Source: Lineus longissimus
Taxonomy: Eukaryota; Nemertea; Pilidiophora; Heteronemertea; Lineidae
Length of the DNA stretch: 64,000 nt
Direction of reading: 5' to 3'
Assembly: GCF_910592395.1 (NCBI RefSeq)
Contig: NC_088321.1
Coordinates: 3,474,001 to 3,538,000, forward strand
Position 1 is the first letter of the stretch. The number at the start of each line of letters is the position of its first letter. A model generated the notes under the pieces. The model saw nothing but the letters and a program-made list of their open reading frames with translations, did not search any database and had not been told where the DNA came from. A program made the position numbers and the translations under genes. Below are positions 1 through 10,741 of the stretch, piece by piece.

Positions 1-205
1 TCAGCTCGAGTAATCTTTCGACATACGAGTCTTTAGGGAGGTTTGAGAGTTCTCCTTGAAAGTGGCCGTACCAGGCCTGATCAGCGGGTATATCGCCACT
101 TTCGCCATTGTCGGACAACATGGATGCCTGTGAGGAAACCGAAGGAGAATTTAACTCCCTTGAAAGTCCTTCTGGCGTGAGATCTGCGTTGCTCTCAAAA
201 CTCAT
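1..205 (-). CDS. First coding exon of an unidentified host gene (partial)
   Basis: The minus strand is open from an ATG at 205 to the window edge, 68 codons plus one base, with no stop. The protein starts MSFESNADLTPEGL, is rich in Ser, Glu and Asn over its first 40 residues, and ends with a more ordered segment containing AWYGHF, LPKDSYVERLLEL. The gene continues beyond the left edge, so the exon end cannot be seen. The start is supported by the promoter-like DNA immediately upstream (CRE and YY1 motifs) and by a fitting context (cacaATGA). I do not recognise the family; the aromatic and leucine-rich tail could begin a coiled coil. Codon use and the absence of frame breaks contrast with the transposon debris to the right. 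Confidence 0.6.
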   Translation of the reverse strand, partial: MSFESNADLTPEGLSRELNSPSVSSQASMLSDNGESGDIPADQAWYGHFQGELSNLPKDSYVERLLEL

Positions 206-460
206 TGTGACATCATTAGATTCCTCACCTCTAGTTGTTTATATTCCGGTTGAAAACGGGTAAGATAGTCCTCGCTATGTTGGGTTATCCGAAGAAAACT
301 AACACCGGTCCTTGAAGATCGACTAGCTCTGCCGCCATCTTGAAATCGGACGTATATGACGTTGCCGTTGCAGTAGTGGGGTGTGTGATGACGTCAAGGA
401 GTTGTGTGGTGACGTCAAAGAGTGGAGTCCTTGTCTTCATGCAGCGTAGGTGGAACTAAT
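206..460 (-). promoter_or_regulatory. Putative TATA-less promoter with two CREs and a YY1 site
   Basis: Upstream of the ATG at 205 the sequence has two perfect palindromic CRE/ATF sites TGACGTCA (389-396 and 410-417), a third half-like site TGACGTTG (356-363), and AAGATGGCGGC on the minus strand (341-331). The last is the classical YY1 initiator-type motif found just downstream of many animal housekeeping start sites. No TATA box is visible at the expected spacing. The ATG inside the YY1 motif would begin a uORF of about 18 codons that stops before the main ATG. Transcription is inferred to start near 340-350 towards the left. Confidence 0.55.
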
Positions 461-661
461 AACATGCACATGGACACAAGGTACATAATTATTACAGTGT
501 ATTTTGTGAGGTGGGGCCTGGTGCTTTACAATGGTCAAATGAACCGACTGTTGTCTGGACATTGATGAAGTGGATGCAGCCAAATGTTTGGGACGGTCTT
601 TTTTGTATGTGAAGAAAAGAAGATAAAGAGTTGGTTAACAAAATGAACTTTATTGGTGTGA

Positions 662-741
662 CAGATATTTGATGCCTTTCGGCAGATATTTGAAGCGCCT
701 TGCGGCAGATATTTGTTGCCTTGCGGCAGATATTTGATAAC
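662..741. repeat. Short tandem repeat, about 4 x 21-23 bp
   Basis: The core cagatatttg recurs four times, separated by variants of a gccttgcgg-type spacer. The unit length wobbles between 21 and 23 bp. It lies about 450 bp upstream of the minus-strand first exon at 1-205. No coding role is apparent. Confidence 0.75.
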
Positions 742-1871
742 GCTCTCCGGGAATGGAAAGCAGTAAAACGAGTAAGCACACCTTACTCTGAATGTGGGAA
801 CAGCAAGTGCTTTCCTGGACTTGAAATGTGCCAACGACTCCTCTTGCAATAACCAACAACAGTAAATCTGTAAAAAAAGAGAAGAGAAATTAACACAGAC
901 TGAATAAAAAAGGGTGACATAGACGGGGAAATGTACACCACCGGATACAGTCTGTGCTTGACCAGGCATCGGTCAGATGATATCCTGAACAAGGCATCTA
1001 TGGAAGCAAATCCAGAAAGAGACTTAACCTTTGAAGGGCACACTTATTACTCAGTGAAAAGTCAGTCCTGTGGGCTGTTTTCCAATTCAAAATAAAAGTG
1101 TAACCTCTTTAAATTAGTCTCACAGACTGAACCATAGTGAGCCGAGAGCTGGGCTTAAAGATGAGCGAGTGGTGTACTACATTTTGAAAATTGTCTATCG
1201 TCTACGACATGTGACAGAACAGGATCTAGTGGACTTAATGATGAGGTACTATCAAATAAGGTGTCCATCAATTGAATCATGAGGGCCTGTTGAGTTATCC
1301 TCTTAGGCTATCGTTTTTGTCTTTTTTTACAGCCGACAGTACAACCATGCACAGCGCAGTGTACAGACAGTACAGGATTGCAAACCAAAAACATGAGCAT
1401 TGCTGCCTAACGAAACTGCAGTGGAATTCATACTACGATGTCATAATGTGACTTTCAAAATAATTTTTTTCACGGCCAATGACCAGACAGGGAGAAAACA
1501 AACGTAAATGGCGAGATTTGTTGCAAAATTGCCAACCACAACAACTCAGGGACCGTAGCCAAAATAGCCGACGGCGAATTCTCCGGTCGCTCGCGCAGTC
1601 CATAAACAAGCATCAATTTTACCAACTTTGGGTGCAAGCTTGGTCATCAAAGTTACAGAACTGTTAGAAATACATCTAAACAATAAATATAGAGTTAAAA
1701 GTGCATAAAAATCCCGTTTCAACCTCCGGGCGCTACCTTTTTTTCTCCGCCAGACTTCGGGCCCTACCGGTCGTTATTTAGTGCGACCGCCACCAGAGTG
1801 TTTATCAAGATCTTTCGCCGTTTTAATTGCGCGTTTTAGGCAGATTAATCAATTATTACATGCATGCATTA

Positions 1872-2150
1872 TATATCACCGAAATGATAACTGCGTAGGC
1901 TATTTGAAATTAAGTTCAGATATTATTTTCGATCTTTGAACTGAAATAAGGCTAGTGATTCTTGACACCCGGTCGACAAATCAGGACTTGCAAAATTCAC
2001 GTGAGATCGCTTGCATCATCGGCACGTTTGAAAGCCGAACTTCTCAAATTCCACAAATATTTATCACATACTATATGTATCACCACAAAGGTAACTCTCT
2101 AGACTATTTGAAACCAAGTTCAGATACTTATTTTCACAAAAATTCGAAGC
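1872..2150. repeat. Diverged direct repeat of about 75 bp
   Basis: The segments 1872-1945 and 2078-2150 share an order of words: tatcacc, then gtaact or ataact, then ctatttgaaa, then aagttcagatat, then attttc. They are imperfect and separated by about 130 bp of unrelated sequence. This is probably an old tandem duplication. Confidence 0.5.
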
Positions 2151-2733
2151 TATGCAAGCGATTTTTCAGTGGTAGAGATCGACGGAAACAAATTTCTCGC
2201 TCTAAAATGACATGAGACGAGCACCAACTTTCGCTAATTTGTGCACAAAATTTCCGCAATATTATAAAAAACTATCGATAAATCTGAATTATATAGACTC
2301 TTTGCAGTACCTTCACAAATTTCAGGTACATGGTCATGTTGATTAAAAGAGTATCAACCGATTGAACATGAGAAAGTTCACTCACCTTCATTGAAGCAGC
2401 GACTACCGCCATTTTTAAATGGTGGCATCTCTTCTATCGATCGGCCAATCAGCAGCACTGCTTGCAAAAAAGTTGAGCCACCGCCAAATTTGAAATCGCC
2501 AAAATTCAGTCAATGTGCCTGCAGCGCCAACTGGCGGTGAAAACTATATTAATTCCATTAAAAGTAAAAAATGAAAAAATATTAAAAAATATTCAGCCAT
2601 ATTTGAAATCAATATTTGCTCTGTGGACCGAGGTAAAAAGGGAAAGAAATCTAAACTCGAAATGACCTCATTCTCTTAATATAGGTCGGATCGCGCTGAT
2701 TTTTCGTTTTTTTGAGTTCCCCTTGGGCAACTC

Positions 2734-3224
2734 CTAATTTAGCACCGTCAACGAAGTGGCTAGGCCTTCCCGGTCAGAAATGTCCAATTTTGTCCACAGA
2801 TGGGTCCCTAGATGGATGGATGGATGGATGGATTGCAGGACGGACACCATTTGAACAGCTATTCTACTAGCTCCGCTGACTTTGTCAGCTGAGCTAAAAA
2901 CTAATTTTGCAGACATTTCAACCAATTCGTTATTGCTTCTCAGAGCAGTCTTAAGGAATTTTAAGAACCTGTTGTACAACTGAAACTCGGTTTGTTATCC
3001 CGGCATATAGTAGGCAACAAATTTGAGTGAGTCCTATATGGTAACTTAAATAGTTTCCTTATACATTTCCTCCAGGTCGTAAGCAATCTACTCATGTGCC
3101 TAGAAGAAAAGTCCCAGAGCACGCTGCCGTATAAACACATGACATATGTTTTGAACAGGCGATATTTTACATCAATGTCGCAATGACCAAATGCGGAGAC
3201 CAATGCGTTAGTTCGGGCAATCAT
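2734..3224 (-). pseudogene. LINE post-RT C-terminal region
   Basis: The frames 3224-2961 and 2979-2734 continue the LINE after a gap of about 50 bp. RLFKTYVMCLYGSVLW resembles the thumb/post-RT region of LINE ORF2 proteins, and WRKCIRKLFKLPYRTHS the segment just after it. The second frame is interrupted by the ATGG microsatellite. No endpoint or tail was found. Confidence 0.55.
2812..2835. repeat. (ATGG)n microsatellite
   Basis: Six consecutive GATG/ATGG tetranucleotides lie inside the C-terminal, most decayed part of the minus-strand LINE. Confidence 0.85.
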
Positions 3225-3268
3225 GTTTCTAATAGCTTCGTCAATAAGTGTCTGCTCGGTGTGGGGGC

Positions 3269-4863
3269 CTATGATATGACCAGGTGATTTGCTCTATCTT
3301 CTTCCACAAGTCGGTTGTTTTTCCATCTTATAAATGCATTGGCTGCTTCTGTTCCAAACAATAGGAAGTGTGTTTTAATGACATTGAACAATAGTCTATA
3401 CACCTCGGAAAATCTATCGCAAATCTTAAGCATTTGCTGCATGCCATGTCTGGTGAGGCATAATAGAACTACATCATCAGCGTACGCCAATGCCACTACA
3501 AAAAATAGGTCGATATAACATCCGAAACCCGACTTTTTCAAGTCTAGAAGCATTTCTTCCGAATAAATGCAAAATAAAATAGGGGACATCACTCCGCCCT
3601 GCTTAATACCAATTTTTACATTGATTACCCTACTGAGAGTGTCCTTCCATTTCACTTGAACATACTGACACATGTACAGCGTTGCCAAGAATTTCGCAAT
3701 CAATGGACAACATTTCTTTTTTACTGACAAAGTGAACAGCCTGGAATATTCAATTCTGTCGAACGCACGACTGGCATCTAATAGCGTCACATAAACATTA
3801 CTTCCATGAGATAGATAGTAGTCAACAACTTCTTTGAGCACAAATGTACACTGGGCGGTGGAGCTCTTTTTCTTAAACCCGAACTGAAGATCACATGAGC
3901 AAAAAACCTGAGGGCATTTTTCCATTATAATGATGTGGTCTAATACCTTACCTAAGACACTATTAATGCAATCCCTCTATAGTTTTCGGAGTCTTTAATA
4001 GACTTTCTCTTGTTCTTGGGAATAGGAATTATAATCCACCTTTCGAAAGCCTCTGGTATGTAAGAATGAGACAACATATGTGTGAAAAGCTCCGCTAGCC
4101 TCTTGTCAAGTGCCTCTGTGCCATGAATCAAATGCTCACTAAATCGAGTCTTCTCACCATCATGTTTTCCTTTATTCAGTTTGAGAATTGCAGATCGTAC
4201 TTCAACTGCTGAAACAGTGTGGCTAATGCAGCCACATCCGTAAGTTTCAGATTGAGAGTCTATATCATTGTCCAAACCTCTGCTAAATCACTCATCTGTT
4301 CCTCGACATAACCAACCCATGAGTACAAAGCTTCATATTTATCAGCAAATCTATCCGCGATGGATCTGTCATCCATAGCATCATCAATTCTCACCGCATA
4401 AGTCTGTTTCTTCTTTTTTCCCCTATTGATCAGCTTCCAGAAGTCACTGTCATTCTTTTCCAAATATGCACTTGCTATTCTATTACTCTCAGCATACCTT
4501 ATTCTCCTTTTTGGAGAGTTTGACGGCATGGTGGTATCTCGCCTTAGTTGTTTTACGGATCTCGAATACGACCCCTTGTCTTTGCGACCCCCCGGCCTTC
4601 CAAATGTTATGCCAAAGCAAAGCCCTTTCTCTAAGCTCTCTAATATTTTCGTTCCACCCTGGAAAGGGTTTCGGACCTTTGGCCTGAGTATTAGCCTGAC
4701 CAGGGAAACATTCTTCCCCTGCTGTTAAACATGCGCCGATAATATCACTGTGCAGAGTCTCGATCACTTCCTTGTGGTCATTACATTTGAATGTATTACA
4801 GTAGTCACGTGCCATTCTTTCAATGGCGTTCACTTCCCGATCTAGATTCAACTTATATTGCAC
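3269..4863 (-). pseudogene. LINE reverse transcriptase domain, frameshifted
   Basis: Three overlapping minus-strand frames carry consecutive parts: 4863-4490 (endonuclease-RT linker), 4275-3952 (RT motifs 0-1: LNKGKHDGEKTRFSEHL, IIIPIPKNKRKSI, ENYRGIAL) and 3925-3269 (RT motifs 2-5: QFGFKKKSSTAQC, DASRAFDRI, GIKQGGVMSPILF, and the catalytic LAYADDVVLL). The YADD box and the first catalytic Asp (DASRAFD) are intact, but the reading frame is broken at about 4490, 4270 and 3940. The enzyme would copy the element's RNA at the nicked target site. Confidence 0.85.
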
Positions 4864-5010
4864 AATGTGTTATGCGGTTAGTGAGTCCCATTTAGGCACA
4901 TTTCGTCTGGCACCGGATGACTACTCTTCATTATAAACATGTTCAATCTGCATGTTAAACTCGACGGAGAGTGGTGAGTGATCAGAGAAGTTATCGATAT
5001 CGTGAGTTAC

Positions 5011-5739
5011 TCAATGGTCAGATATGTCCCCCAAAAGGTTCTCTGTCACAAAGAAATGGTCTAACACTGACCTGCTGTTATTTATTTTACTCTCGAAGGT
5101 AAAATCAATCTCACCAAAATCGCTGCTAGTCTTAAGAGACTCTGACCGCAGGAATATCTCAAGTTTTCGAGTCGTGTTCAGATGCGTTCTGACCCAATCT
5201 ACATTAAAAACACCTTCCAGAATTATTCGGCCAATGTCTTGTTGTGCAAACAGAGCATTCAGTTCTTGCAAAGTGTCTTCGTACTCGGCGGGATTATCGT
5301 CGCCTGGCATATATACATTGCACATAAGTATATTTACAGAATCAGCTAATTGTACAAAAATGGCGCAGAAACGGTTAGTTTTGAAGGTAACTGGTGAAAT
5401 TACATGCCTGATACTTGTTTTCCAGAGGATGGCAGTGCCACCATAAGGCCTGCCCCTCGTTAAAACGCCTGGCTCCATGCCAGCTACCGCGTGGGCATTG
5501 CATTTGGGAAATCTACTGGACAACACATCCAAAAGATCGCACTCATGTAGCCATTCTTGCACAAATATGAAATCGTATTTGTCCGAAAGGAGTGTCAAGT
5601 ATTCAACTCTCCCAGTACCCAGACCCTGCGAATCGTAGCTGGTAATGGAAAGTGGAAGTCTATTGCCAAATGACTGTTCCACGATTAGGAAAAGGAAACC
5701 GGTAAGGATGAGGTAGTACGCTAGTGGGCTCTTATTCAT
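5011..5739 (-). pseudogene. LINE endonuclease domain (APE/EEP type), inactive
   Basis: This would be the N-terminal domain of ORF2, nicking target DNA to prime reverse transcription. Visible landmarks are the QEWLHECDLL segment (the catalytic Glu region), GRPYGGTAILWK, a NVYMPGDDN strand, and SVLDHFFVT near the end. The expected GGDFN motif reads EGVFN, so the catalytic Asp is a Val. The frame ends after ISDH; related sequence (SDHSPLS) reappears about 30 bp further on in another frame, which suggests a small local duplication caused the premature stop. The start overlaps the ORF1 stop by ATGA. Confidence 0.8.
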
Positions 5740-6281
5740 TCAACGGGTTCTTTCCTCGCGCGATCTCGAGACGGGCCGATATATTTTCTTACCATCACTC
5801 CTTCCGGCCACGTGTCCTCATTTATTTGTTTTGGAAAGTCTGACTTCCCAACCGTCACTCGGAACGAGCAAAAGGCTGCATCACCGTGCGAAAGCTTTTT
5901 GACCGCGCGTACTTCGATATTCAGTTCTGACATGTATTCCTCTATGTCTGCTTCGAGAGTTCCCTTGTTTATCCTAAAGACAAAAGCGTCCCGTGCTGGT
6001 TCCGGTCCAGCCTTTAATTTGTCATGGAATTTTCCACTGCCAGTAATGGCCTTGCGCCTTTTGCCCTCTCGTTTCTTTCTTTTCAGTAGTCCATGTCTGG
6101 TTCCCTTCCAAGAAGTTGGAGCTGGAGTTTTGAATGATGATGGTAATCGACAGCGGAGGAGACCTACCCATGTATGACGGGCAGCGGCGTCAACCGAAGA
6201 AATTCTGCACGAGGCAACATCGAAAAAGGCAACAACCACAACGAACCTAAAATCTCTTAGCAAAACATTAAAAAAGCGCAT
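5736..6281 (-). pseudogene. LINE ORF1-like protein
   Basis: The frame is 181 codons. Residues 1-60 are poorly structured. A basic stretch follows (LLKRKKREGKRRKA, about residues 65-78), then an RRM-like or C-terminal nucleic-acid-binding segment containing FVFRINKGTLEADIEEYM, VRAVKKL, CSFRVTV and WPEGVMVRKY. This kind of domain is typical of ORF1 or nucleocapsid-like proteins of CR1- and Nimb-type LINEs. Its stop codon overlaps the ATG of the following endonuclease ORF in the arrangement ATGA (5739-5736), which suggests termination-reinitiation of ORF2. The true N-terminus is uncertain, because no upstream boundary of the element was identified. Confidence 0.6.
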
Positions 6282-6837
6282 GTTTCTTATTATCAGTGTT
6301 TTTATCTTGGTTTTAGTTTTATGTCAGTTTTACCAGAGATTACACCTGTCCTTAATTAGTTTAAAACCTATTTTGAAACGGGATTAAGACTAACACCTAT
6401 TGTTACACTCACACTAAGCATGATTTCATGGTTTAATCAATGGTTTTTGAGTGTAAGATGTGGTGTGTAAACCACATCTTAAAACTGACTTAGAAATCAC
6501 ACAATGTAGTCAACTCTTAGTGTGTGTATTATCAAAGATCAATTATACAATAACCATCCTCCTCATTTCATATAAGATCGACAAAAGAATACAACAAACA
6601 ACTCTACTCAAGCGAAATTGTGTTTTCTAAGAGGCAACACAGACAACAAATGAACAAAGCGAAAAAAACAGACGACGGGGCGAGGGAAAAGAAAATAAGG
6701 ACGAAAGCTATGGAAACCCCAACAAAACACTAAGGTGAGTGAAACAAGTGTTACAGCTATGTTATAGCAAACGTCAGAATTGAAACTTACAACACTACAT
6801 GAATATACAGGCATGACAGGCATCAAAACTAAATAAA
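6282..6837. other. AT-rich DNA with one hairpin, no gene
   Basis: There is no credible coding frame. A 9-bp perfect inverted repeat (aagatgtgg / ccacatctt) at 6455-6463 and 6472-6480 encloses an 8-nt loop. The sequence is 5' of the LINE ORF1 on the minus strand and may include its 5' untranslated region. Confidence 0.5.
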
Positions 6838-7050
6838 GTCAAAATCTTCCTCTACTCGCTGGAGCACGAGCTGTGGATGGCCAACAATACTAAAAAGTGA
6901 AAGGATAGTATGTAATGTTTGTGTAGGCATGTAGTTTTTTTCTTATTTTGCACTACATGTATACTTGGAGTCAAAATCGTCCTTTTCGCTGATGCATTAA
7001 AGCTGGCCATTGCCACATACTAAAGTGAAAGGATAGTCCGTGTATACAAC
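6838..7050. repeat. Diverged tandem duplication, about 80 bp, period about 133 bp
   Basis: The segments 6838-6920 and 6972-7050 share agtcaaaatc, a tcgctg block, a tggcca block and aaagtgaaaggatagt. Each copy is followed by a pyrimidine run ending in TTTTGCA(C/G). Only the second ends in a usable AG acceptor, immediately before the coding-like frame at 7072, so this may be a duplicated intron 3' end. Confidence 0.5.
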
Positions 7051-7071
7051 TAATTACTTTCATTTTGCAGA

Positions 7072-7269
7072 CAGGTGATGCACTCTGGAAAGGGTTATCT
7101 CTGTTGCATGAAGTGATTCATACATGTAGCAATCTTCCAATTCTTTGCATGAGAAAGTGATGTCGACGAGGAGCCTAAACCACTGGAGCCAGCAAAACGC
7201 CGAAAGACAAACAGTAGTCTTGGGCAGACTATTGATTTCATGCAGAAAACCGAGACGAATAAAGACTAG
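7072..7269 (+). pseudogene. Possible terminal exon, frame-broken, unknown protein
   Basis: A strong acceptor (tactttcattttgcag) ends at 7071. The following frame reads TGDALWKGLSLLHEVI... to a TGA near 7158; from about 7145 another frame is open with an acidic-basic tail (DVDEEPKPLEPAKRRKTNSS, then SLGQTIDFMQKTE) to a TAG at 7267. The KRRK cluster looks like a nuclear localisation signal. The two open pieces abut with a small overlap, so the simplest reading is one exon with a single-base frameshift. An alternative is two overlapping unrelated frames. The family is not recognised. Confidence 0.35.
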
Positions 7270-7582
7270 TAAATGATTTTACTTCAGTTTTGTACAGAAA
7301 GGCCTAGTGTAAATGTACATGGGGTTTTCAGTAAAAGCAATTGCTAGTCTTTATTCATATCACCCCATGACTTAGGGAGAGAGATCTGCAGTTGAATAAA
7401 AAGCAGTTTGAACTCGACGAAATGAATTCAAGTAAAAACGGGAGGAGTGGCTTTGACGAATGGAACCTAAAAGGGAGGAAAACAACTTTTGATTCTCTAT
7501 GTTGAAAAAAGTTCGTTATGGACAAGTAGGCTGATTTGGCCCTGCCCTCTGCGGTCAAGTTTTTTCAAAGTAGACCACCAGG

Positions 7583-7930
7583 TCATCGCTTTAAGGGCTT
7601 GTTCAAGCAAGAAATTACACTGATCTTCCATTGATGACCAATGCTCATTTTCTTGCTGGAAACTGCAACATCTGCAGACAACTCCTCGACATCGTTTGGA
7701 ATCAAAAGTAGGCAGCAGTCTGTTTCGTCACCCTCTATTGAAAATCTTCTGAAACGATGTTGTTTCCGGCATGGTGGCCCGGTTTTCTCACAGAGTGGAT
7801 AAGTGTCTGGATGAGGATGTTGCCTAAACCTGTGGTTGATTACATCTTTGAATGAAGAATGACTGAATTCGCAATCGGTGCATACGAACGTGTTACGTGG
7901 ATGGAATGACCGAAATACAAAATAAAGGAA
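7583..7930 (-). CDS. Possible exon with a C2H2-type zinc finger
   Basis: One minus-strand frame is open for about 115 codons down to a TGA at 7585-7583 without an obvious ATG start. Near its beginning it reads FVCTDCEFSHSS followed by VINHRFRQHPH, which fits C-x2-C-x12-H-x4-H. Further on there are more cysteines (PLCEKTGPPCRK) and an acidic stretch ending ELSADVAVSSKK. No clear acceptor is visible upstream, so the 5' limit is arbitrary. A canonical C2H2 finger lies on the same strand at 11412-11570 and might be an earlier exon of the same gene, but the join cannot be shown from sequence. Confidence 0.4.
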   Translation of the reverse strand, partial: FLYFVFRSFHPRNTFVCTDCEFSHSSFKDVINHRFRQHPHPDTYPLCEKTGPPCRKQHRFRRFSIEGDETDCCLLLIPNDVEELSADVAVSSKKMSIGHQWKISVISCLNKPLKR

Positions 7931-8508
7931 AATATAGTTGTCAATGATTTAGTTTTGTAAATAATTCCGTATGTGGAGCGTCGGAAGAAAGATATTTAGC
8001 CAAACAGATTTGCAGATTTTGCAGGCTGTGGCGTCAAAAACACCATCGTGCAATAATTATTCTATCACTACAAGTGTAACCATAGCGGACAGTCATGACA
8101 GTGCACACAGGTTACCATCGTGGACAGTCTGCCTGTGGCTGACGATTTGGACTTTATGATATTAGTTTTAGATTCAGTTTGAAATTTCGATATTTGATTA
8201 ATTGGTATCAAGTCTGTGTTTTATAAATGAACAATAAAGCATTTACTTCCGGGATCCTTGAGAATAAGATTGTCCGGGCAATACGCTTGAGTTAAATACA
8301 TACATAGAGCCTAATTGGATCGGTCAGATCATGGAAGTTTGTGTTGGATTGAGGAATTCTTATGGTGCGTGGGTGGAGAGAAATTGTATATTGCCATAGT
8401 AATGAAAGACATACTCTATCAATTGTGCTGCTAGGCTTGGCGGCACATCGTAAAAAATGCTTTGGACTTTCCTTCTTCTGCCTCTTGTGTAGGCGGATAA
8501 CTTCCGTT

Positions 8509-8784
8509 CTAAGTAATAAGTAATTTGCTGTAATCTTTACCGATGAGCAATTGTACGATCGTAACCCCTTGGTGGTCCTGAACGGAAGAGGACCTGGTCT
8601 CTCCGAATCTCGCCCACTCACGTCCACGCTTCGCATCAAACAGGAATCTCGATTTGAAGTATTCAGTGTAAAGGTAGATTCTGAAGTGTAAGGATCTCAC
8701 TTCTTCATTCAAGTGTCGGAAACCGGAATAGAGCTCGGAACAGCAGAAAATTTCATCTGTCTTCATGTTAACAGGATGCAACAC
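8509..8784 (-). CDS. Unidentified open frame between the two zinc-finger segments
   Basis: The frame is 91 codons on the minus strand. It has a Cys- and His-containing start (DEIFCCSELYSGFRHLNEEV then RSLHFRIYLY), which could be a degenerate finger, then a basic/aromatic part (FDAKRGREWARFGE). Splice junctions were not identified and I do not recognise a family. It may be an exon of the same gene as 7583-7930 and 11412-11570, or chance. Confidence 0.22.
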   Translation of the reverse strand: MLHPVNMKTDEIFCCSELYSGFRHLNEEVRSLHFRIYLYTEYFKSRFLFDAKRGREWARFGETRSSSVQDHQGVTIVQLLIGKDYSKLLIT

Positions 8785-10332
8785 AGCCTTTGACTAAACA
8801 AAGGTCCCAAGCATGGTTTTCGCCGTTAGAAAAAAGTCTACATCACAGGTAACTTGACATAATGCCGTAGGGCTTTTGAATGTTAGAGTAACAAGGTCCA
8901 AATAAAGCATTTTGAAAAAGTTGTGCTTGGAAAAAACACACGTCAGATAAGAGCGATGAATTAAAGAGATGGATGGAACATGGTGAAATGAAATACATGC
9001 CGTTGGGACAATAGTAGGCAAGATCCTTCCAGTTGTAAAACTCGACTTGATGTTTATATATACAATATAATAATCACAAGATTTTTGTGAGCGCAGATAG
9101 ATGGTAGTGGGAGAAGAACAACTGACTCCTCAGCTTTAACAGCGTTCGAGATCGATCAAGTGTCTTTTCCCTGGAAAGAAATTCCAAACAGACGTTAACG
9201 ACTCCCTTCCGTGGTATAACGTCGTTCAACTATTAGAAGTGATGACTGCCCTCGGGACGAAATCACTGCTGTACATAAGCTACCCGAAAGAAAGTACCAC
9301 CGCTCAAGAGTTAGCTATGACAGGACACTATGGAACGATGTCATCAAAAAGGCGAATAGCTTGTACGGCGCAGAATCACCATGCTGGTCAATATGCGTAC
9401 AAAATGCTATAGCGCTGGCATGCCGCAATCTTGGGTTTATCGCGAAAGTTTTGTTCGTGTGCCTCAGTCTCATCTCAAACTAACTTTAGTAGAGGACTTC
9501 TGTGATAAACAAAAGTGCGAACTGTAAGTCTCGTAATTGGTATGACGCTAAGGAGGAGCCATCCATTCCCGTCGCCGAACGAATTAGACGAAGTTATATT
9601 CATTTGTTGAACACGGTTGCTATATGCAATATACGCTTTGTGTCACCTGGATGCTGAAAACTTCTTTCACGACCCACGAGGACAGTGCGTAGCACCAAGG
9701 GATATCCTTATTGCCATAAGCAACCAGACGCATGCCAGTTGATCCACACGAGATTAAGGCCAGACAGGTAATGCCAGATTTTTAAAGTCCAAATTTAACC
9801 ATAATTATTGGATGCATAATCAATATAGAAAGGAAGAAAAAAAGAAGCATTTCACGTACTTTACCAGCTTTCCACCACAGTACTGCTCTCATATCTATAG
9901 TTCCATATAGTCAACAATATCAGAAAGGATGTTGTTTAAAATTGTTTCAGTCAAGAGGATTTCAATTAAGATTTATAAGGCAAGTTGATATTCATTTAGT
10001 TCCAATGTTCCAGGTCGTTCTATATTTGCACGACGAAGAAAAGACTTGAGCACGAAGTGATGGAGGCCGATCATGTCGACACGACTAGCTAGGGACAGTC
10101 AAGTAAACAGTACGAGTATCTTGCATGGCCCACTTCAGACAAGAACAATGATATCCGAGGTATGATCAGGCAACCTGTGAATGTTTTGCATTTATTCTCC
10201 AAGTAAATGCCTAAAAAAATTAACTGGTTCTTTCAAGTGATGTCCATGCAGTTTTTTTTTCTGATCGGGGTAACATGTTTACAGAGCAAAGACGGATTAT
10301 TTTTTTGAAATTGCTATTTGTTTTATGTACAG
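8785..10332. other. No clear gene; coding-like scraps near 9.1-9.7 kb
   Basis: Between about 9140 and 9660 the plus strand has several stretches of 30-60 codons without stops in changing frames, for example one containing NSLYGAESPCWSICVQNAIA. These could be an old, shattered gene. I could not link them to a family. The remainder is AT-rich. Confidence 0.35.
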
Positions 10333-10520
10333 AAATCACATCTTTGATTGAAAGGAATGAGGTCGATGCCAACAGAAAAGAAGGGCAAGCTTCTCTGGAC
10401 CTAATGCTGCAGCCAGAGGAGCACAGCCTTTACTTAAAATCCGTTATCGCATCAATGAATCTCAAATACCAGCGCACAAACGTCTCGGGATCTAAGATCC
10501 ATGTAATCCAAGGACAATGA
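10333..10520 (+). CDS. Exon-like open frame, unknown product
   Basis: A good acceptor (ttgttttatgtacag) ends at 10332, and the following frame is open for 62 codons to a TGA at 10518-10520. The peptide is hydrophilic and helix-prone (EITSLIERNEVDANRKEG, then LMLQPEEHSLYLKSVIAS). No domain is recognised. It could be the last coding exon of a small gene or a fragment of the same decayed element as the next frame. Confidence 0.3.
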
Positions 10521-10741
10521 TATGCAATAACAGCCTCATCCTAATTCATTGCGCCTCCGCCAATTCCTGTCGCAAGGTTGGATTGTAGCTACGTTTTCAA
10601 TACGTTGACCGGATCGATCGACCACTAAAATATCTCGAAATCGCGCAGGGAGGCTTTTGGTTTTCGCAGGCTGATGCAATAAATGATTACATTGACAATA
10701 CCATCCCCTGTCAACCAACGTATTAGCAAAATTGTCGCTTT

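Larger units (their letters stand above)
461..2733. other. Intergenic DNA, no gene seen
   Basis: Short overlapping frames on both strands lack splice sites or recognisable motifs. The stretch holds the small tandem repeat at 662-741, a diverged direct repeat (1872-1945 and 2078-2150) and otherwise AT-rich sequence. I see no RNA gene. Confidence 0.5.
2734..6281 (-). mobile_element. Non-LTR retrotransposon (LINE), decayed, minus strand
   Basis: Read on the minus strand the order is ORF1-like protein (6281-5736), apurinic-type endonuclease (5739-5011), linker (4863-4490), reverse transcriptase (about 4275-3269) and a post-RT region (3224-2734). This is the canonical two-ORF layout of CR1/L2/Rex-like or related LINEs. 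The RT has the YADD active-site box and the GIKQGGVMSPILF segment. At least five frame breaks and the endonuclease motif damage show that it is inactive. No poly-A or microsatellite tail, target duplication or 5' promoter could be assigned, so the ends given are only the limits of recognisable coding. Confidence 0.85.
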
